Source of the DNA: an uncultured Bacteroidales bacterium
Lineage (GTDB): Bacteria; Bacteroidota; Bacteroidia; Bacteroidales; Muribaculaceae
DNA: 64,000 nt
Direction: 5' to 3'
Assembly: GCA_902777835.1 (NCBI GenBank)
Contig: CACYVC010000005.1
Location: 1-64,000, forward strand
Each line of letters begins with the position of its first letter. The stretch's first letter is position 1. Positions 16,235-25,290 of the stretch are shown here, piece by piece. Below the pieces are notes generated by a model. It searched no databases and was not told where the DNA came from. It saw nothing but the letters and a program-made list of their open reading frames with translations. The translations under genes and the position numbers were made by a program.

Positions 16235-16914
16235 ACAAAACCGATTTACTATTCCAGATGCTGGAACATCCCGAAGATTATAGCGAGGCGCAATGGCAAG
16301 ACATTCTTGCCGATGATGAGTGCCGCGAACTATATACGCTGATGGCAAAGACAAAGAGTGCCGCCCAATCGTCGCAAATAACTGACGATGAAATTGATGC
16401 CGAGTGGCAACGCTTGACTCTGTCGAAACGCAAACACGCATTCACAATTCCACTATGGCGCAAGATTGCCGCTGCGGCAGCCATCGTGATAGCATTGTTT
16501 GGATTCACTTATGCCGCCATTCGCACTGGATTCTTTGGAATTGAGAAAAAAACGACTGCAAAGGAAATGCCCTATAAGGAGGAGAAAGTTTCAACTAAAG
16601 AAAATGAGCCAACTGCCCAAGAAATCTTGCAGAACACAGAAGAAAGTACCGAAAATGCGCCAGTCAAAACTGAACCGCGTCTCTATGACAATGTACCATT
16701 GGAACAGATATTAACCGAACTCTCGGCATATTACCATGTGGATGTGGAGTATCAATCTGAAGACGTGCGCTCTTTGCGCTTATACTACCAGTGGGAGCCC
16801 GATTACTCACTCGACAAGGTAGTGGAAATGCTGTCGCATTTCGAGACGTTCAACATTCATCTTGAGAATGACAAACTCATTGTTGAATCAGCATCACAGG
16901 AGGGCAAGCAATGA
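16231..16914 (+). CDS. Membrane anti-sigma factor with C-terminal DUF4974-like domain, module 1
   Basis: 227 residues. Residues 1-75 are cytoplasmic and acidic (sigma binding), a membrane helix follows (IAAAAAIVIALFGFTYAAI), then a charged linker, then a C-terminal domain (YDNVPLEQILTELSAYYHVD...) of the DUF4974 type found in FecR-like regulators. It is shorter than the usual 320 or so residues and I see no central FecR domain, so it is a reduced version. The start overlaps the sigma gene and the end overlaps the transducer gene by four bases each. The periplasmic domain should meet the transducer's STN domain. Confidence 0.85.
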   Translation: MNKTDLLFQMLEHPEDYSEAQWQDILADDECRELYTLMAKTKSAAQSSQITDDEIDAEWQRLTLSKRKHAFTIPLWRKIAAAAAIVIALFGFTYAAIRTGFFGIEKKTTAKEMPYKEEKVSTKENEPTAQEILQNTEESTENAPVKTEPRLYDNVPLEQILTELSAYYHVDVEYQSEDVRSLRLYYQWEPDYSLDKVVEMLSHFETFNIHLENDKLIVESASQEGKQ

Positions 16915-18626
16915 AAAGATTATTGATTATCACACTAATGCTTTGCGCTCTTGTAAACACCATTACCGCACAGCGCATTACCCACAATTTCCAAAACGTG
17001 TCGATGAGCGACGCTCTGAAATATGTGCAGCAACAAACAAGCAAACACAAGATAATCTTTATATATAACGAACTGGAGGACTTCAAAGTGACAACCTCGG
17101 TTCGCAGCAAGTCGGTGCCCGAAGCCATCAAGCAACTAATAGGCTTCTATCCCATCCGAATGACTCAAAACGGCGATGAAATCTATGTGGAGTGCACGCA
17201 TAAGAGCGACCGACACCTCACGGGCAAGATTATTGACGAGAATGGCCTGCCATTGGAGTTTGCCGACGTGCGGTTGCTCAATCCATCTGATTCATCATAC
17301 ATTACGGGCGGCATCACCAACGCCAGCGGTGTGTTTGTTATCCCTCTCGACCAACCGAAAGTTATCGCCAAGTTTAGTTATATCGGCTACAAACCCGTTT
17401 ACAAACTCTGTTCGCGTGAAAATGTGGGCACCATCCAGCTGCAAATTGAATCAACTCAACTCGGCGAAGTAACTGTGAAAGGTGAGCGCATCTTCTCAAG
17501 AACTGAGAATGGGCATCTCATATATAACATGCCCATGTTGCTACAAGTTATGCCAGCAGATAATGCCTACGACGCAATCACCCGCATTCCAGGTGTAGCA
17601 GAGTTCAACGGAAACATCACATTTTCAGGACAAGATGTGACACTTATCATTAACGGCAAACCAACAACTCTCACCGCTGAACAAGTGATAGAGCGATTGA
17701 AACAAATGCCTGCTGAAATGCTGGCAAAAGCTGAATTAATGCCCTCGGCACCACCAAAGTACCATGTCCGCGGAATGGCGATTAACATCATTACCAAAAA
17801 CTTTGCCGGCACAAATCAGTTTTCAGGACAATTAAATGCTGGCATAAAACAGCACAAATACACAAGCGGAAGTGCTGGCGGCAGTTTTATCTATAACCAT
17901 GGCAAATTGAGCTTAGATGCATCTTACACTTTTACAGGTGGCACGGGCTATGGCCAAGCCGAGCACAAAGCAAATCATCCGTTAGGTGACACGCGCGTGC
18001 CATATAGTGACAAAATAACGCAACGAAGCGATGGCACTAATCATCAATACCACATAGGTATGGATTATGCTTTTGCCGAAAACCACCGCTTAGGCACGAC
18101 CTATACTGGCGAGTGGAACGGCACCAAGTCAACAAACACCACTACAGGCACAGCCAACTCCACCCAACACTCCACTGAGCACGACTATATGCACAACGTA
18201 GATGTGAGCTATAGTCTCCCGTTCGGTTTGCAATTGAGCGCGTCTTATACTAACTACCAGAACCCGCGCACCCAGAATCTCGAAGGAGTGATGTATGAAA
18301 CCAACCGAAACCTCTATGTTGACAGCCGTCAGAAAGTTGGCAAATGGCTCTTTACTGCCGACCAGACCCATGTATTGAAAAACGGTTGGGAGCTCAACTA
18401 CGGAGGCAAGGCGCAGCTCACCAATAACAATAGCTATCAAACTACACTTGATGAAAACCATCAGCCCATTGCCGATGCCACCTCTCACGTTAATTACAAC
18501 GAGCGCATTCTCAATGCCTATGCTGGTTTCAGCAAGCAGATTGGCGAATCGCTGAGCCTTGATGCATCACTAACCGCCGAGCAATACCACGTGAAGCTAT
18601 ATATCCCTCCTACTGGAGCACCATGA
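16911..18626 (+). CDS. TonB-dependent transducer, N-terminal fragment (split gene)
   Basis: 571 residues: signal peptide (MKRLLIITLMLCALVNTITA), an STN signalling domain (about 22-90), a carboxypeptidase-D-like repeat (HLTGKIIDENGLPLEFADVRL, about 100-175), a plug (LGEVTVKGERIFSR... NAYDAITRIPGV), and the first part of an OMP_b-brl_3 barrel. The frame then runs out: after EQYHVKLY it reads seven foreign residues and stops at 18626. The barrel continues in another frame at 18623. Relative to the family about 30 to 40 barrel residues are missing at the junction, so this is a deletion with frame shift. The STN domain could still signal, but the protein should not form a whole barrel unless the two pieces assemble. 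Confidence 0.8.
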   Translation: MKRLLIITLMLCALVNTITAQRITHNFQNVSMSDALKYVQQQTSKHKIIFIYNELEDFKVTTSVRSKSVPEAIKQLIGFYPIRMTQNGDEIYVECTHKSDRHLTGKIIDENGLPLEFADVRLLNPSDSSYITGGITNASGVFVIPLDQPKVIAKFSYIGYKPVYKLCSRENVGTIQLQIESTQLGEVTVKGERIFSRTENGHLIYNMPMLLQVMPADNAYDAITRIPGVAEFNGNITFSGQDVTLIINGKPTTLTAEQVIERLKQMPAEMLAKAELMPSAPPKYHVRGMAINIITKNFAGTNQFSGQLNAGIKQHKYTSGSAGGSFIYNHGKLSLDASYTFTGGTGYGQAEHKANHPLGDTRVPYSDKITQRSDGTNHQYHIGMDYAFAENHRLGTTYTGEWNGTKSTNTTTGTANSTQHSTEHDYMHNVDVSYSLPFGLQLSASYTNYQNPRTQNLEGVMYETNRNLYVDSRQKVGKWLFTADQTHVLKNGWELNYGGKAQLTNNNSYQTTLDENHQPIADATSHVNYNERILNAYAGFSKQIGESLSLDASLTAEQYHVKLYIPPTGAP

Positions 18627-19333
18627 GCAGCATTTATTATTCATCGGTATATACTGAGATTTGGGGCAATCCCGACCTAAAGCCCATGTCGAAATATGAC
18701 ATTAACTTGATTTGGCAATTGAACCGTAAATACACTTTCTCGGCTTTTGCGATGTTTGAACCCGACTATTTTGTCCAACTGCCTTATCAACCTAATGACC
18801 GCATGGCAGTGATTATGAAGGAGACAAATTTTGACTACTCTAACTGCTATGGATTGACGGCTTCGGCGCAATTCGCCGTTAGCAACTGGCTTAATGGAAA
18901 TGTGAGCGCGACAGGCCTTTATCGACATGACAAGAGCAGCAACTTCTTTGACTTGCCTTTTGATCGCACATTTCTCTCGGCAATCATCAGAGGAACTGCT
19001 GTATTAAAGCTTTCTCAGCGACATAACATACAATTCATCCTCAACCCATTCTTTCAGTCACGGGCCATTCAAGGTGTTTATGACATCGACCCACTACTCA
19101 GCTTAAATGCCTCACTGCGCTGGACTTCCAATAACGGAAAGTGGAGTGTGATTGCAAAGGGCAACAACATTCTCAATAACCATATTACCACACGCTCAAA
19201 ACAAGGAAACCAAGACTATGATTTGAAACTTTGGATGAACTACGCCAGCGCCTCACTCACTGTTATCTATCGCATCGGCAGCTACAAGGAGAAAAAGCGA
19301 AAAGAGGTAGACACATCTCGTATGGGTTACTAA
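18623..19333 (+). CDS. TonB-dependent transducer, C-terminal barrel fragment (split gene)
   Basis: 236 residues, the last third of the same barrel: IYYSSVYTEIWGNPDLKP and NNILNNHITTRSKQGNQ are typical of the end of OMP_b-brl_3 proteins. It has no signal peptide. The ATG overlaps the stop of the upstream fragment (ATGA), but the frame is already open upstream and encodes the expected family sequence YPSYWST just before it, so the ATG is an accident of the break rather than a true start. Best read as the 3' part of a broken gene. A sequencing or assembly error is possible, though the missing residues argue for a real deletion. Confidence 0.75.
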   Translation: MSSIYYSSVYTEIWGNPDLKPMSKYDINLIWQLNRKYTFSAFAMFEPDYFVQLPYQPNDRMAVIMKETNFDYSNCYGLTASAQFAVSNWLNGNVSATGLYRHDKSSNFFDLPFDRTFLSAIIRGTAVLKLSQRHNIQFILNPFFQSRAIQGVYDIDPLLSLNASLRWTSNNGKWSVIAKGNNILNNHITTRSKQGNQDYDLKLWMNYASASLTVIYRIGSYKEKKRKEVDTSRMGY

Positions 19334-19364
19334 TTCCTCACTTTGGTAATATGTTGTATTCTCA

Positions 19365-19400
19365 AAAACCTTAACCTAAATCAAGATTTTTGAAAAAAGA
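19365..19400 (+). promoter_or_regulatory. 36-bp shared upstream element, copy 1
   Basis: This 36-base stretch is identical, base for base, to 22237-22272. Both copies precede an outer-membrane barrel gene (60 bases here, 96 there) and the sequence on either side differs. It starts AAAACCTTAACC and contains a TCAA...TTGA inverted pair. It is likely a promoter or activator site for co-regulation. Confidence 0.6.
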
Positions 19401-19460
19401 CGTGTTTTATTGCCGCATTTAGAAGAAGATTGCGTCTTTCTATATATAAATGTGTAAAAT

Positions 19461-21629
19461 ATGAAACAGCTTTTTATCTTATTATTTGTGATAGTGTTTT
19501 CAATGGGTCATGCTCAAACGCCGAGTGACACAACCTCTACTGCACCAGCCGACACCACCGCGTGGGACAACCTGCTTGACGGAGTGACTGTGACAGCTCA
19601 ACGCCAACTCATCAAGCAGGAAGTGGACCGAACCACCTATGATGTGCAGGCCGACAATGACTCAAAGACGCAGACCGCGATGGACATGCTGCGCAAGGTG
19701 CCAATGGTGACTGTTGACGGCGAGGAAAACATACTGGTGCGTGGCAACAGTAATTTCAAGATTTACAAAAATGGTCATCTTGATCCTAGCCTAACCAAGA
19801 ATGCGAAAGACGTGCTCAAGGCGATACCCGCATCGTCAATCAAGCGCATCGAGGTTATCACCGATCCTGGCGCGCGCGAGGATGCCGAGGGCGTGAATGC
19901 CATCCTCAACATCGTAATGATGGACAACAACCGCATGGAAGGCATCAGCGGTTCGCTCTATGGCAGCTACGACAATCTCAAAATGCCTTCGCTCAGCGCC
20001 TATCTTGCAGCGCAGATGGGCAAGGCTATCGTGAGCGTGAACTACGGCTGTCACTACATGTCGAAGAAAATCACAACTAACAATGGCTACATTGAGCGCA
20101 CATTCTTGGAGTCAGGAAACAGCGAAGTCGTGCACAACCGCGGTTCCAATCCCGGACCCATGCACTATGCCGACATCAACGCCAGCTTCGACATCGATAC
20201 TCTCAACTTGCTATCGGCATCGTTGAGCGGTTATTACTATAAGATAAATGTACAGGGCAGTGCCGATGTCACCAAGCTCGACCCAATGGGCAACCACATT
20301 TATAGCTACACCGAGAGCTACTACATGCCAAGCTATAGTCACCACTCGTGGAACACTCGTCTCAACTATGAGCACCGCACCCATCGCAAGGATGAGAAAA
20401 TCACTTTCTCCTACATGCTCGCCCTCACTCGCCAGCACTCCGACCAAGAGACCACATATAGCAAAAAGTCGCGTGAGCGATTCACTGAACACACGTTGCA
20501 GCTGGACTATGTACGCCCACTGTGGGAAGGGCATAAGCTGGAGGTTGGTGCCAAGTATATCGACCGCCTCAACAGCAGCCTGAGCGAGCAACTATTTTAT
20601 GAGAGTTCGCTTGCACCAACCTGCGATGACTTCAACCACACCATGCGCATTGCCGCCCTCTATGCCGACTACATGTGGACCCGTGGCAACTGGAGCGCCC
20701 GAGCTGGACTGCGCTACGAGTACAGCTACATGAAAGGGCACTACCCCAATGGCAAGAGTCCAGACTTCGACAAGCACCTGAGCGATTGGGTGCCGCAAGC
20801 CAGCATCAAGTACCAAATCAACGACCAACAGTCAATTCGCTTGGTCTATACCACTAGTATCAATCGTCCAGGTATTACTTACCTCAACCCAGCAGTGCGC
20901 ATTTATCCTGGAGGAGAACAGTTTGGCAATGCCCAACTTGGCAGTGTGCGCACCCATTCGATAGGTTTGCCCTACATGTACACAAGCTCCAAGCTCACCA
21001 TCCAGTTATGGCCTCAATACCGCTTCGTGAGCAACGCATTGGGGTCAATCATCTATGCCCGTGGCGACACACGCGTGCAAACCTACGGCAACGTGATTCG
21101 CCAACACCGTTGGCAACTGGAGAGTTACATCCAGTGGAAGCCACTGGAGAACACCACATTTGTCGCCAACCTCAACCTATGGCACCGCAACTACAAGAGT
21201 GACGAGATAGGATTGGAACTGAGACAAACATCAATGTACTATTACCTCTATGTGGCACAGAAACTGCCCTGGAAACTACAAGTTACAGCCTACACTTTTG
21301 GAAACATTGGGCGCTCAAGTGACAACATCTATTCGGTTGTGGAACCTTGGAACCGCTATGCCTTCACCCTGCAACGTTCATTCCTGAGCGATGACCGACT
21401 CACCGTGCGCCTCACTGCCAACTCGCCATTCCACAAGAACCAGCACTACAAGACTCGCACAACCCAGGGCGACATCGTGGGCTGGGGCGACAACTGCCTT
21501 CCCTCTAATGGCCGCTTCTTCAGGATTACTGTCACCTACCGCTTCGGAAAACTCAAAAACAAAGTAAAAACCACCGATGTCACCATTGAGAACGACGACC
21601 TGGAGGGCGGAATCTCACGAGGGAAATAA
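19461..21629 (+). CDS. Outer-membrane beta-barrel protein (OMP_b-brl_3 family), plug present
   Basis: 722 residues with signal peptide (MKQLFILLFVIVFSMGHAQ), a TonB-type plug (GVTVTAQRQLIKQEVDRTTYDV ... AMDMLRKVPMVTVDGE ... IKRIEVITDPGAREDAEGVNAILNIVM) and a long barrel ending in a C-terminal YRFGKLKNKVK strand. There is no STN or carboxypeptidase-like domain, and no SusD gene follows, so it is not a glycan SusC. Substrate unknown; such barrels take up metal chelates, peptides or cofactors. It is preceded by the 36-bp element shared with the barrel gene at 22369, and stands downstream of ECF module 1. Confidence 0.87.
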   Translation: MKQLFILLFVIVFSMGHAQTPSDTTSTAPADTTAWDNLLDGVTVTAQRQLIKQEVDRTTYDVQADNDSKTQTAMDMLRKVPMVTVDGEENILVRGNSNFKIYKNGHLDPSLTKNAKDVLKAIPASSIKRIEVITDPGAREDAEGVNAILNIVMMDNNRMEGISGSLYGSYDNLKMPSLSAYLAAQMGKAIVSVNYGCHYMSKKITTNNGYIERTFLESGNSEVVHNRGSNPGPMHYADINASFDIDTLNLLSASLSGYYYKINVQGSADVTKLDPMGNHIYSYTESYYMPSYSHHSWNTRLNYEHRTHRKDEKITFSYMLALTRQHSDQETTYSKKSRERFTEHTLQLDYVRPLWEGHKLEVGAKYIDRLNSSLSEQLFYESSLAPTCDDFNHTMRIAALYADYMWTRGNWSARAGLRYEYSYMKGHYPNGKSPDFDKHLSDWVPQASIKYQINDQQSIRLVYTTSINRPGITYLNPAVRIYPGGEQFGNAQLGSVRTHSIGLPYMYTSSKLTIQLWPQYRFVSNALGSIIYARGDTRVQTYGNVIRQHRWQLESYIQWKPLENTTFVANLNLWHRNYKSDEIGLELRQTSMYYYLYVAQKLPWKLQVTAYTFGNIGRSSDNIYSVVEPWNRYAFTLQRSFLSDDRLTVRLTANSPFHKNQHYKTRTTQGDIVGWGDNCLPSNGRFFRITVTYRFGKLKNKVKTTDVTIENDDLEGGISRGK

Positions 21630-21685
21630 ACTCAACTATACAATTTAGTAGTTTGATCTCTCGTTCATGTATTAAACAAACAATA

Positions 21686-21711
21686 AGCGCCCGAGTTTGT
21701 ACCCGAGCGCT
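21686..21711. terminator. Imperfect hairpin between convergent genes
   Basis: AGCGC at 21686 pairs with GCGCT ending at 21711, with further pairing broken by two mismatches and a TTGT loop. It lies between the barrel gene (+) and a lipoprotein gene (-). The T-tract is weak. Confidence 0.4.
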
Positions 21712-21734
21712 ATATTCTTTACTATAATGGAAGA

Positions 21735-22103
21735 TTAGCCCTTTGCTCTAGTGTAGGTTAATTCTATAGTACCTTGTTTTGTATGTAAAACATCATCTTT
21801 AATGGATATTTCCATAGACTCAGGTTCTGAAGAACCATTACTCAATGTCAAAACATTGCCCTTCAATGACCAAGTGAAATGCATGTCAGGTGATTTAACA
21901 CCATCAATAACCATCCATTCCTTACCAGTATAATCTGCATTAAAAAGTATATGATGTGTCACTTCTATGATGTTATATACATCTCCAACCCATGAACCAA
22001 TAAGTTGCTGTTCCAAAGATTGCTTTGGTTCATCTTTATCATCGCCACAGGAAGTGAGAACGAAAGGCAGGATGATTGCCAATAATAAGAGATATTTCTT
22101 CAT
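21735..22103 (-). CDS. Small lipocalin-like lipoprotein
   Basis: 122 residues, lipoprotein signal MKKYLLLLAIILPFVLTSC followed by an acidic GDDKDEP tail region. The body (LIGSWVGDVYNI ... HILFNADYTGKEWM ... FTWSLKGNVLTLS) has the GxW and the alternating strands of the lipocalin-like/DUF5004-type lipoproteins common in Bacteroidales. Role unknown. It sits alone on the minus strand between two barrel genes and has its own promoter box, so it is probably not part of either ECF unit. Confidence 0.75.
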   Translation of the reverse strand: MKKYLLLLAIILPFVLTSCGDDKDEPKQSLEQQLIGSWVGDVYNIIEVTHHILFNADYTGKEWMVIDGVKSPDMHFTWSLKGNVLTLSNGSSEPESMEISIKDDVLHTKQGTIELTYTRAKG

Positions 22104-22138
22104 AATGTGAAATTTTAGAAGTTTGACATAGTTTTTTG

Positions 22139-22146
22139 CAAAGGTA
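22139..22146 (-). promoter_or_regulatory. Promoter -7 box for the lipocalin-like lipoprotein
   Basis: TACCTTTG on the minus strand, 36 bases before the ATG at 22103. Confidence 0.6.
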
Positions 22147-22236
22147 CTACAATTTTAAATAAAGCAAGGCTATTTTGGGAAAATGTGCATAAAAACAATT
22201 CCTACAACCACGGCTCCAGCATGGTATTTTTTTGCC

Positions 22237-22272
22237 AAAACCTTAACCTAAATCAAGATTTTTGAAAAAAGA
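22237..22272 (+). promoter_or_regulatory. 36-bp shared upstream element, copy 2
   Basis: Identical in all 36 positions to 19365-19400. Here it lies 96 bases before the ATG of the barrel gene at 22369. The match ends abruptly on the downstream side. Confidence 0.6.
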
Positions 22273-22278
22273 GGTCAT

Positions 22279-22337
22279 GGAGTGAAACATTTCACCCCGC
22301 TATTTACGTCAGTATCATGAAACCGCTTGTAGCGGTT
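22279..22337 (+). promoter_or_regulatory. Two inverted repeats in the leader of the barrel gene
   Basis: GTGAAACATTTCAC (6-bp arms, extended by outer GG/CC pairs) lies at 22279-22298, and AACCGCTTGTAGCGGTT (6-bp stem, 5-base loop) at 22321-22337. Both fall between the 36-bp element and the ATG at 22369. They may be protein sites or leader hairpins; no riboswitch family is recognised. Confidence 0.4.
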
Positions 22338-22368
22338 ATGTTTTTGAAATTATAAACAACAAAATGAT

Positions 22369-24681
22369 ATGAGACGTACAGCTTTATTTATTACAGCAAT
22401 TTTAACCACTGTCGCAATGATGGCGACAAAGTTCACTGGCACAGTGATTGACGAGAACAAGCAACCTATTGCCTTTGCCAACGTTGTGCTACTAACCCAA
22501 AAAGACAGCACGTTTGTGGCTGGAACGACCACCGATGATGACGGAACATTTTCCATCGACTGCTCTTGCAAGCAAGCATTGGTGAAGATTAGTTATATTG
22601 GCTATGAGACACAATTCGTGAATTCAAACGGCGGTGATATGGGTACAATCCAATTGCTGCCCGAAGCCACGATGCTCGGTGAAGTTGTAGTAAATGGCAC
22701 GCGACCAACGTTCAAAATCACTACCGAAGGTATCAAGACCGATGTCGACGGCACTTTGCTGAGCAAGGTAGGAACCGCCAATGATGTGCTTCAAAACCTG
22801 CCTGGCGTGCAGAAGAAAAGCGACGGCATCGAGGTGTTTGGCAAGGGGGCTCCTCTCATCTACATCAACGGCCGCGAGATGCGTAACAAGAGCGAACTCG
22901 ACCAGCTCAAAAGCGATGACATCGCGAGCGTGGAGCTTATCACCAATCCAGGCGCGAAATACAAAGCCGATGTGGAGTCGGTCATCCTCATCAAGACCAA
23001 GCGTCCACAGGGCGAGGGATTCTCGTTCGACACCGAAGCTGATTACTACCAAGGCGAGAATATGGACTTAGCTCTGGGCCTGAACTGGAATTATCGCAAA
23101 GGAGGCCTTGATGTCTTTGGTAGCCATTGGTATAATGAAGACAACATGCATCAAAAGGATGGCATTCTCCTTGATGTGAAATCTGACACCATCTGGCACC
23201 TCGACCAAATCGTTGACAACCGCAACTGCAGCCGTTCGTTCTACAGCTCGATAGGTGTGAACTATGTGCTAAATGACAATCACGCTATGGGACTTCGTTA
23301 CGATACCAAGTGGTATTTTAAGAACCACTCCTGGGGCAACATGACTGCCGATGTGATAGCCAACGGTGAATTCTACGACCATCTTGTGAACACTGTCAAT
23401 CAAGATGAGAAGTCAAATATGCCCCACACACTAAATGCCTACTATAACGGCAAAATCGGGAAAACAAGCATCGATGTGAACGTTGACTATATGTTCTACA
23501 AAGACCGCAATAACCAGTATAACGATGAGGTTAGCCAGGAACAGGAAAGTCGCATCGTCACTGCACAAAGCGTTGTACGCAATCAACTGCTTGCTGGAAA
23601 ACTCGTGCTCTCGTGGCCAGTGTGGGGTGGCAACTTGCAAGTAGGCACCGAGCTGAGCAACACCCACCGCAATGATGATTACATCAACCCAGAGCAAGTG
23701 GTGCCATCATCATTTACCGAGCAACGCGAGAACAATTATGCATTCTTTGTGGAGTATGCACGTCCCCTACCCTTTGGCCAGATGCGGCTGGGACTGCGCA
23801 ACGAGAACGTGTGTGGCAAATACTATAGCATGGGCGAACTTGTGCCAGAACAGAGTCGCACCTATCACCATCTGTTCCCAACTATGGGCCTCTCGGCACG
23901 TGCCGGTAATGTGCAGCTGATGCTCAATTATGCCATGAAGATTCAGCGTCCCTATTACTGGCAACTCAACGGCAGCGTGACCTATGCCAACCGCTTCACT
24001 TGGGGCAGCGGTAACCCTACCTTGAAACCGTCGATCAACAACCAGCTGAGTTTCATGGCTATGTGGAAGTGGGTGAACCTGATGGTTGATTACAAGCGCA
24101 CTAGCGACATTATAGTGAATGTGGCACGTGAGGTTCCAGGCAGCGAGACAACAACGTTGATAACACGCGACAACGTGGACCATGCCGACGCGTTGAGGGT
24201 GATGCTCAACCTCACTCCACAGTTTGGCATTTATCAGCCACAACTCTCGATTGCCATGATGAAGGACTGGGTTAAGATTCCAACTCCCATAGGATATGTC
24301 AGTCCCAAACGCCCATTAGTATATATCCAGTTCAACAACAACATCAAGATATTACCCACACTCACAGCTTCGGCAAACCTAAGCTTAACGCCCAAGGGTG
24401 ACAAAGAGAACATGTCGCTCACGCGAGCAAATGTCGACCTCTACCTAAGTGTTACAAAGACATTCTTCAACGACCGTCTATCAATAAAGGTGGCTGGACA
24501 TAACCTATTTGACTCGCATGAGCACATCGACTTGAATTATGGCCTGCGCCATTTCCACCAAGACAGCTATCGCGACTCGCGCGAGCTGCAAGTAACTGTG
24601 CGCTACAAGTTCAACACAGCACAAAGTAAATATCGCGGCACTGGTGCCGGCAGCGATGAGAAAGCCCGCTTGGGCAAGTAA
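22369..24681 (+). CDS. TonB-dependent outer-membrane barrel with carboxypeptidase-like N-domain
   Basis: 770 residues: signal peptide (MRRTALFITAILTTVAMMA), a carboxypeptidase-D regulatory-like domain (KFTGTVIDENKQPIAFANVVL, about 20-105), a plug (MLGEVVVNGTRPTFKI ... LLSKVGTANDVLQNLPGVQKK ... ASVELITNPGAKYKADVESVILIKT), and an OMP_b-brl_3 barrel with the typical IQRPYYWQLNG and GNPTLKPSINNQ segments. It has no STN domain and no SusD partner. It carries the same 36-bp upstream element as the gene at 19461, so the two are likely co-regulated. Substrate unknown. A strong hairpin terminator follows. Confidence 0.88.
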   Translation: MRRTALFITAILTTVAMMATKFTGTVIDENKQPIAFANVVLLTQKDSTFVAGTTTDDDGTFSIDCSCKQALVKISYIGYETQFVNSNGGDMGTIQLLPEATMLGEVVVNGTRPTFKITTEGIKTDVDGTLLSKVGTANDVLQNLPGVQKKSDGIEVFGKGAPLIYINGREMRNKSELDQLKSDDIASVELITNPGAKYKADVESVILIKTKRPQGEGFSFDTEADYYQGENMDLALGLNWNYRKGGLDVFGSHWYNEDNMHQKDGILLDVKSDTIWHLDQIVDNRNCSRSFYSSIGVNYVLNDNHAMGLRYDTKWYFKNHSWGNMTADVIANGEFYDHLVNTVNQDEKSNMPHTLNAYYNGKIGKTSIDVNVDYMFYKDRNNQYNDEVSQEQESRIVTAQSVVRNQLLAGKLVLSWPVWGGNLQVGTELSNTHRNDDYINPEQVVPSSFTEQRENNYAFFVEYARPLPFGQMRLGLRNENVCGKYYSMGELVPEQSRTYHHLFPTMGLSARAGNVQLMLNYAMKIQRPYYWQLNGSVTYANRFTWGSGNPTLKPSINNQLSFMAMWKWVNLMVDYKRTSDIIVNVAREVPGSETTTLITRDNVDHADALRVMLNLTPQFGIYQPQLSIAMMKDWVKIPTPIGYVSPKRPLVYIQFNNNIKILPTLTASANLSLTPKGDKENMSLTRANVDLYLSVTKTFFNDRLSIKVAGHNLFDSHEHIDLNYGLRHFHQDSYRDSRELQVTVRYKFNTAQSKYRGTGAGSDEKARLGK

Positions 24682-24712
24682 TCATTTTACCTGTTTTAAC
24701 CCTATATTTCCC

Positions 24713-24750
24713 ATCAGCCGAGGTTGTTTCTGCCTTCGGCTGATTTCTTT
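24713..24750 (+). terminator. Intrinsic terminator after the barrel gene
   Basis: ATCAGCCGA...TCGGCTGAT forms a 9-bp stem, extended by GG/CC with a one-base bulge, followed by TTTCTTTCT. It separates the barrel gene from ECF module 2. Confidence 0.7.
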
Positions 24751-24776
24751 CTAAAACATTTTGTACTCTTGCTGTT

Positions 24777-24798
24777 ACGTTTCGTGGGGGGTAAACGT
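24777..24798 (+). promoter_or_regulatory. G-rich inverted repeat upstream of sigma gene 2
   Basis: ACGTTT and AAACGT arms (6 bp each) flank a 10-base spacer with six consecutive G. The repeat ends 12 bases before the ATG at 24811. The sigma reading frame is open through it, but translation from there has no ATG. A likely autoregulatory operator or promoter. Confidence 0.45.
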
Positions 24799-24810
24799 CT
24801 TTATAGTGAC

Positions 24811-25290
24811 ATGGGACTTGACTTGATGACATCTTCGTTTCTTGGCTTGCGCGACAAGTTGTACCACATCGCTATGCGTTATCTGCAAAACGATGAGGAT
24901 GTCCAAGATGCACTTCAAGACACCTGGCTCAAGTTGAGTGACAAAGGCGATGTTGAAAGTTCGCAAGAAGCGAGAAACAAACTCGTGACGGTGCTGCGAA
25001 ACAATTGCATCGACCAGCTGAGGAAGAAACGCACAGTTCCTATCGACTCAATCACTTCAAATGACGCGCCACAATGCAGCATCGAAACTGAAGACATTGA
25101 ACGACTTGAGCATCTGCTTCAACAGCAGTTGACGCCACTCCAACGGCAAATATTCAATCTCGTCACTCATGAGGGCTGTGACTATGAGCAGATTGCAAAG
25201 CGTCTGTCGATATCGGTTGAGGCGGTGAGGATGAACATGAGCCGCTTACGCAAAAAGATTCGTGAAACTTTAAAAAAGTTGGACCAATGA
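24811..25290 (+). CDS. ECF sigma factor, FecI-like, module 2
   Basis: 159 residues from the ATG at 24811; a second ATG at 24826 is possible. Upstream the frame is open only to non-ATG codons inside the terminator, so those are rejected. Region 2 reads LRDKLYHIAMRYLQNDEDVQDALQDTWLKL and region 4 LTPLQRQIFNLVTHEGCDYEQIAKRLSISVEAVRMNMSRLRKKI. It overlaps the next gene by ATGA. Its partner is a short membrane protein rather than a FecR type. The barrel gene at 26275 is the likeliest target by position. Confidence 0.88.
   Translation: MGLDLMTSSFLGLRDKLYHIAMRYLQNDEDVQDALQDTWLKLSDKGDVESSQEARNKLVTVLRNNCIDQLRKKRTVPIDSITSNDAPQCSIETEDIERLEHLLQQQLTPLQRQIFNLVTHEGCDYEQIAKRLSISVEAVRMNMSRLRKKIRETLKKLDQ

Noticed and set aside
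24724-24810. N-terminal extension of the second sigma factor
   Set aside because: The frame is open but begins at TTG within the terminator hairpin; the ATG at 24811 gives a normal sigma length.
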